From Akkermansiaceae bacterium (lineage in GTDB: Bacteria > Verrucomicrobiota > Verrucomicrobiia > Verrucomicrobiales > Akkermansiaceae): 33,193 nucleotides of DNA. The first letter of the stretch is position 1; each line of letters starts with the position of its first letter. Shown in pieces: positions 31,737-33,193 of this stretch. Made by a program: the position numbers and the translations under genes. The notes beneath the pieces are model-generated. The model searched no databases and was not told the DNA's origin. It worked only from the letters and a program-made list of their open reading frames with translations. The stretch spans positions 1-33,193 of the forward strand of contig CAIVSK010000059.1 in the NCBI GenBank assembly GCA_903908495.1, written 5' to 3'.

Positions 31737-32834
31737 ATGTCCCCGCTTGAAGCCCTAACCGCCCTGAACCTGCTGCCGAGAATCGGCCCGATCCGGGTGC
31801 GCCGACTACTGGAATCCTTCGGCCAAGCCGCCGCCATCCTCGGCGCGGCCAAGGACCGGCTCATGCGTGTTGATGGAATCGGTGAGGAAACCGCTGCCAT
31901 CCTCCACGCCTGGCAAGACCACGCCGATCCCGTCACCGAACTCGCCGAAGCCACACAGCGCGGAATCGCCGTCATCACCCAGGATGATGTGGATTATCCA
32001 GCCCCGCTGCGCGACATTTACGACCGGCCGCTGTTGCTCTATGTCTGGGGCAAACTCGAGCCGCGCGACCGCCATGCCATCAGCATCGTCGGCTCCCGCC
32101 GCGCCACCACCTACGGCACCCAGGCCACCAAGAAGTTTTCCTATCAACTCGCCCACGCCGGGTTCACCATTGTCTCCGGCCTGGCCCGCGGGATCGACAC
32201 CGCAGCCCACGAAGCGGCCCTCGCGGCCAGCGGCCGCACCATTGCGGTGATCGGTTCGGGCCTGGCCCAGCTCTATCCACCCGAAAACCTCGGCCTCGCC
32301 GAAAAAATCGCCTCCGGTCACGGTGCCGTCGTGTCGGAGTTTCCGCTGCACACCGCCCCCGACAAGCAAACCTTTCCGATGCGCAACCGCATCGTTGCCG
32401 GCTGGGCCCGCGCTGTACTCGTCATCGAATGCCCCGCCTGGTCCGGTTCTCTCATCACCGCCAACCTCGCCACGGAATACGGCAAACCCGTCTTTGCCGT
32501 GCCTGGCCCGATCGACAAACCCACCTTTGCCGGGTGCCACCACCTCATCCGCGAGGGGGCCACCTTGGTTGCCGATCCCTCCCACCTGCTGGATGACCTG
32601 GGCGAATTGCCCTTCGCCCGTCAGGCCTCGCCCACCGAGGATCCCGCCTCCATCCCCGAACTGCCGGCCGAGGAAGCCGCCGTCTTCGCTGCGGTCACCA
32701 GCGACGAAGCAGCCGTCGACCGCATCATCGAGCGCTGCGGCCTGCCCGCCCACATCGTCACTGCCACCCTCATGAAGCTGGAAATGCGCCGCCTGGTGCG
32801 CGCCTTCCCCGGTTTCCGCTACGCCCGGCGCTGA
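31737..32834 (+). CDS. dprA: DNA-processing protein DprA
   Basis: A 365-residue DprA/Smf protein. It has the N-terminal helix-hairpin-helix region (1-60, LLPRIGPIRVRRLL), the Rossmann-fold core (about 115-285) with IVGSRRAT (118-124), SGLARGIDTAAHEAAL (147-162), FPMRNRI (213-219) and SGSLITA (237-243), and a C-terminal winged-helix (DprA_WH, about 310-365). DprA binds incoming single-stranded DNA and loads RecA during natural transformation; it is conserved in many bacteria not known to be competent. ATG at 31737 gives a standard N-terminus. It follows thiH by 121 nt on the same strand and is closed by a small GC hairpin. topA, often next to dprA, is not in the window. Confidence 0.95.
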   Translation: MSPLEALTALNLLPRIGPIRVRRLLESFGQAAAILGAAKDRLMRVDGIGEETAAILHAWQDHADPVTELAEATQRGIAVITQDDVDYPAPLRDIYDRPLLLYVWGKLEPRDRHAISIVGSRRATTYGTQATKKFSYQLAHAGFTIVSGLARGIDTAAHEAALAASGRTIAVIGSGLAQLYPPENLGLAEKIASGHGAVVSEFPLHTAPDKQTFPMRNRIVAGWARAVLVIECPAWSGSLITANLATEYGKPVFAVPGPIDKPTFAGCHHLIREGATLVADPSHLLDDLGELPFARQASPTEDPASIPELPAEEAAVFAAVTSDEAAVDRIIERCGLPAHIVTATLMKLEMRRLVRAFPGFRYARR

Positions 32835-32839
32835 CACCT

Positions 32840-32855
32840 GCCCGGCCTCCCGGGC
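32840..32855 (+). terminator. Candidate terminator hairpin after dprA
   Basis: GCCCGG (32840-32845) pairs with CCGGGC (32850-32855) around CCTC, 6 nt after the dprA stop. There is no T-tract. Confidence 0.4.
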
Positions 32856-33014
32856 GGCAGCATGTCGCGGACCGCTGGCCACCCGCTCGGGCTGCTCGGC
32901 GCGCAACAAATTCCCGCCTCACCAAACACTCTCGTTTTCGACGAACAAGGTGAGCAATCTCAATTTCCCGAAGTTGCGGTAACTCGTGGCCAATCGACCA
33001 CGGACCACGGACCC

Positions 33015-33193
33015 TCATTCCACCGTCCTGACCGTCAACTTGCGGGCGGTGAACAGGCTGCCCTGGGCGTCTTCCCGCAGCGCCCGCGCGCCGCTCGTTC
33101 GTTTCGGCCCGAACTGCCCGCGAAACTGCGCAAACACCCCGTCCACGTAGGACTTCGTGCCGATCACCAACCCATCTGTGAAATACCGCAGCC
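33015..33193 (-). CDS. REP-associated tyrosine transposase (RAYT, Y1_Tnp-like), C-terminal fragment
   Basis: Reading the minus strand up to a TGA at 33015-33017 gives 58 residues that enter from beyond the right edge. The pattern LRYFTDGLVIGTK, then YVDGVF, then FGPKRTSGARALR and a closing LTVRTVE is the C-terminal region I associate with RAYT-type single-strand transposases common in PVC and other bacteria; the F-T-D-G-x-V-I-G and K-R-x-x-G-A-R stretches are the recognisable part. RAYTs are Y1-type (HUH) enzymes, usually single-copy, that are linked to the spread of REP hairpins. The catalytic HUH and tyrosine lie outside the window, so activity cannot be judged. Identification is from remembered family pattern and should be confirmed by a search. 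Confidence 0.65.
   Translation of the reverse strand, partial: LRYFTDGLVIGTKSYVDGVFAQFRGQFGPKRTSGARALREDAQGSLFTARKLTVRTVE

Overview
The window reads as a GC-rich chromosomal segment from a Gram-negative bacterium, most likely a member of the Verrucomicrobiota. That assignment is inference. It rests on LPS and outer-membrane genes (lpxD, a Skp/OmpH chaperone, a BBP2-type porin), on PduS/PduT-type microcompartment proteins of the kind found in PVC bacteria, on weak Shine-Dalgarno usage, and on a REP-associated (RAYT-type) transposase fragment. No rRNA, tRNA, CRISPR array or prophage was seen. Most of the window is housekeeping DNA, densely packed on both strands, with many 4-nt ATGA stop/start overlaps.

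Layout. 1-89 (minus): N-terminus of a DNA cytosine-5 methyltransferase running off the left edge, followed by a possible short plus-strand RNA with its own promoter and a clear intrinsic terminator (about 107-189). 564-1911: a secreted alpha/beta hydrolase facing a VanZ-like membrane protein. 2160-4027: a coupled pduS-pduT pair (flavin/Fe-S electron-transfer protein plus tandem-BMC shell protein) with no other microcompartment genes nearby. 4197-7249: maf, an NlpC/P60-like cysteine peptidase, a diacylglycerol-kinase-family lipid kinase and sanA, an envelope-flavoured run. 7246-7833 (minus): a pgsA-type phosphatidyltransferase. 8094-10646: a large dynamin-like GTPase with a repeat-rich linker. 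10985-12085: a four-helix membrane protein and recR. 12174-20958 (minus): dnaE, a porin, a three-LysM protein, efp, lpxD and a Skp-like chaperone. 21188-21978: three very small exported or membrane proteins. 22091-24218: leuC and leuD. 24279-27349: ccoG, a His-tailed transmembrane micropeptide, a TauE/SafE-like protein and a HAD-IB phosphatase, chained by overlapping or closely spaced starts. 27578-27913: an unrecognised acidic protein. 27926-30201 (minus): feoA-feoB and a cysteine-rich FeoB-associated peptide. 30482-32834: thiH and dprA. 33015-33193 (minus): the C-terminus of a RAYT-type transposase running off the right edge.

How it fits together. Several sets look like functional units: pduS-pduT (electron transfer across a microcompartment shell), skp-lpxD (envelope biogenesis), leuCD (leucine synthesis), ccoG and its followers (cbb3 oxidase and copper-linked assembly), and feoAB with its peptide (ferrous iron import). 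The points most worth a second look are the isolated pduST pair, the predicted short RNA overlapping the methyltransferase start, an EF-P with arginine in place of the usual modified lysine, the cysteine-rich FeoA, the micropeptide in the ccoG operon, and hairpin repeats that may belong to the RAYT system. All functional calls come from reading motifs; no database search was run.
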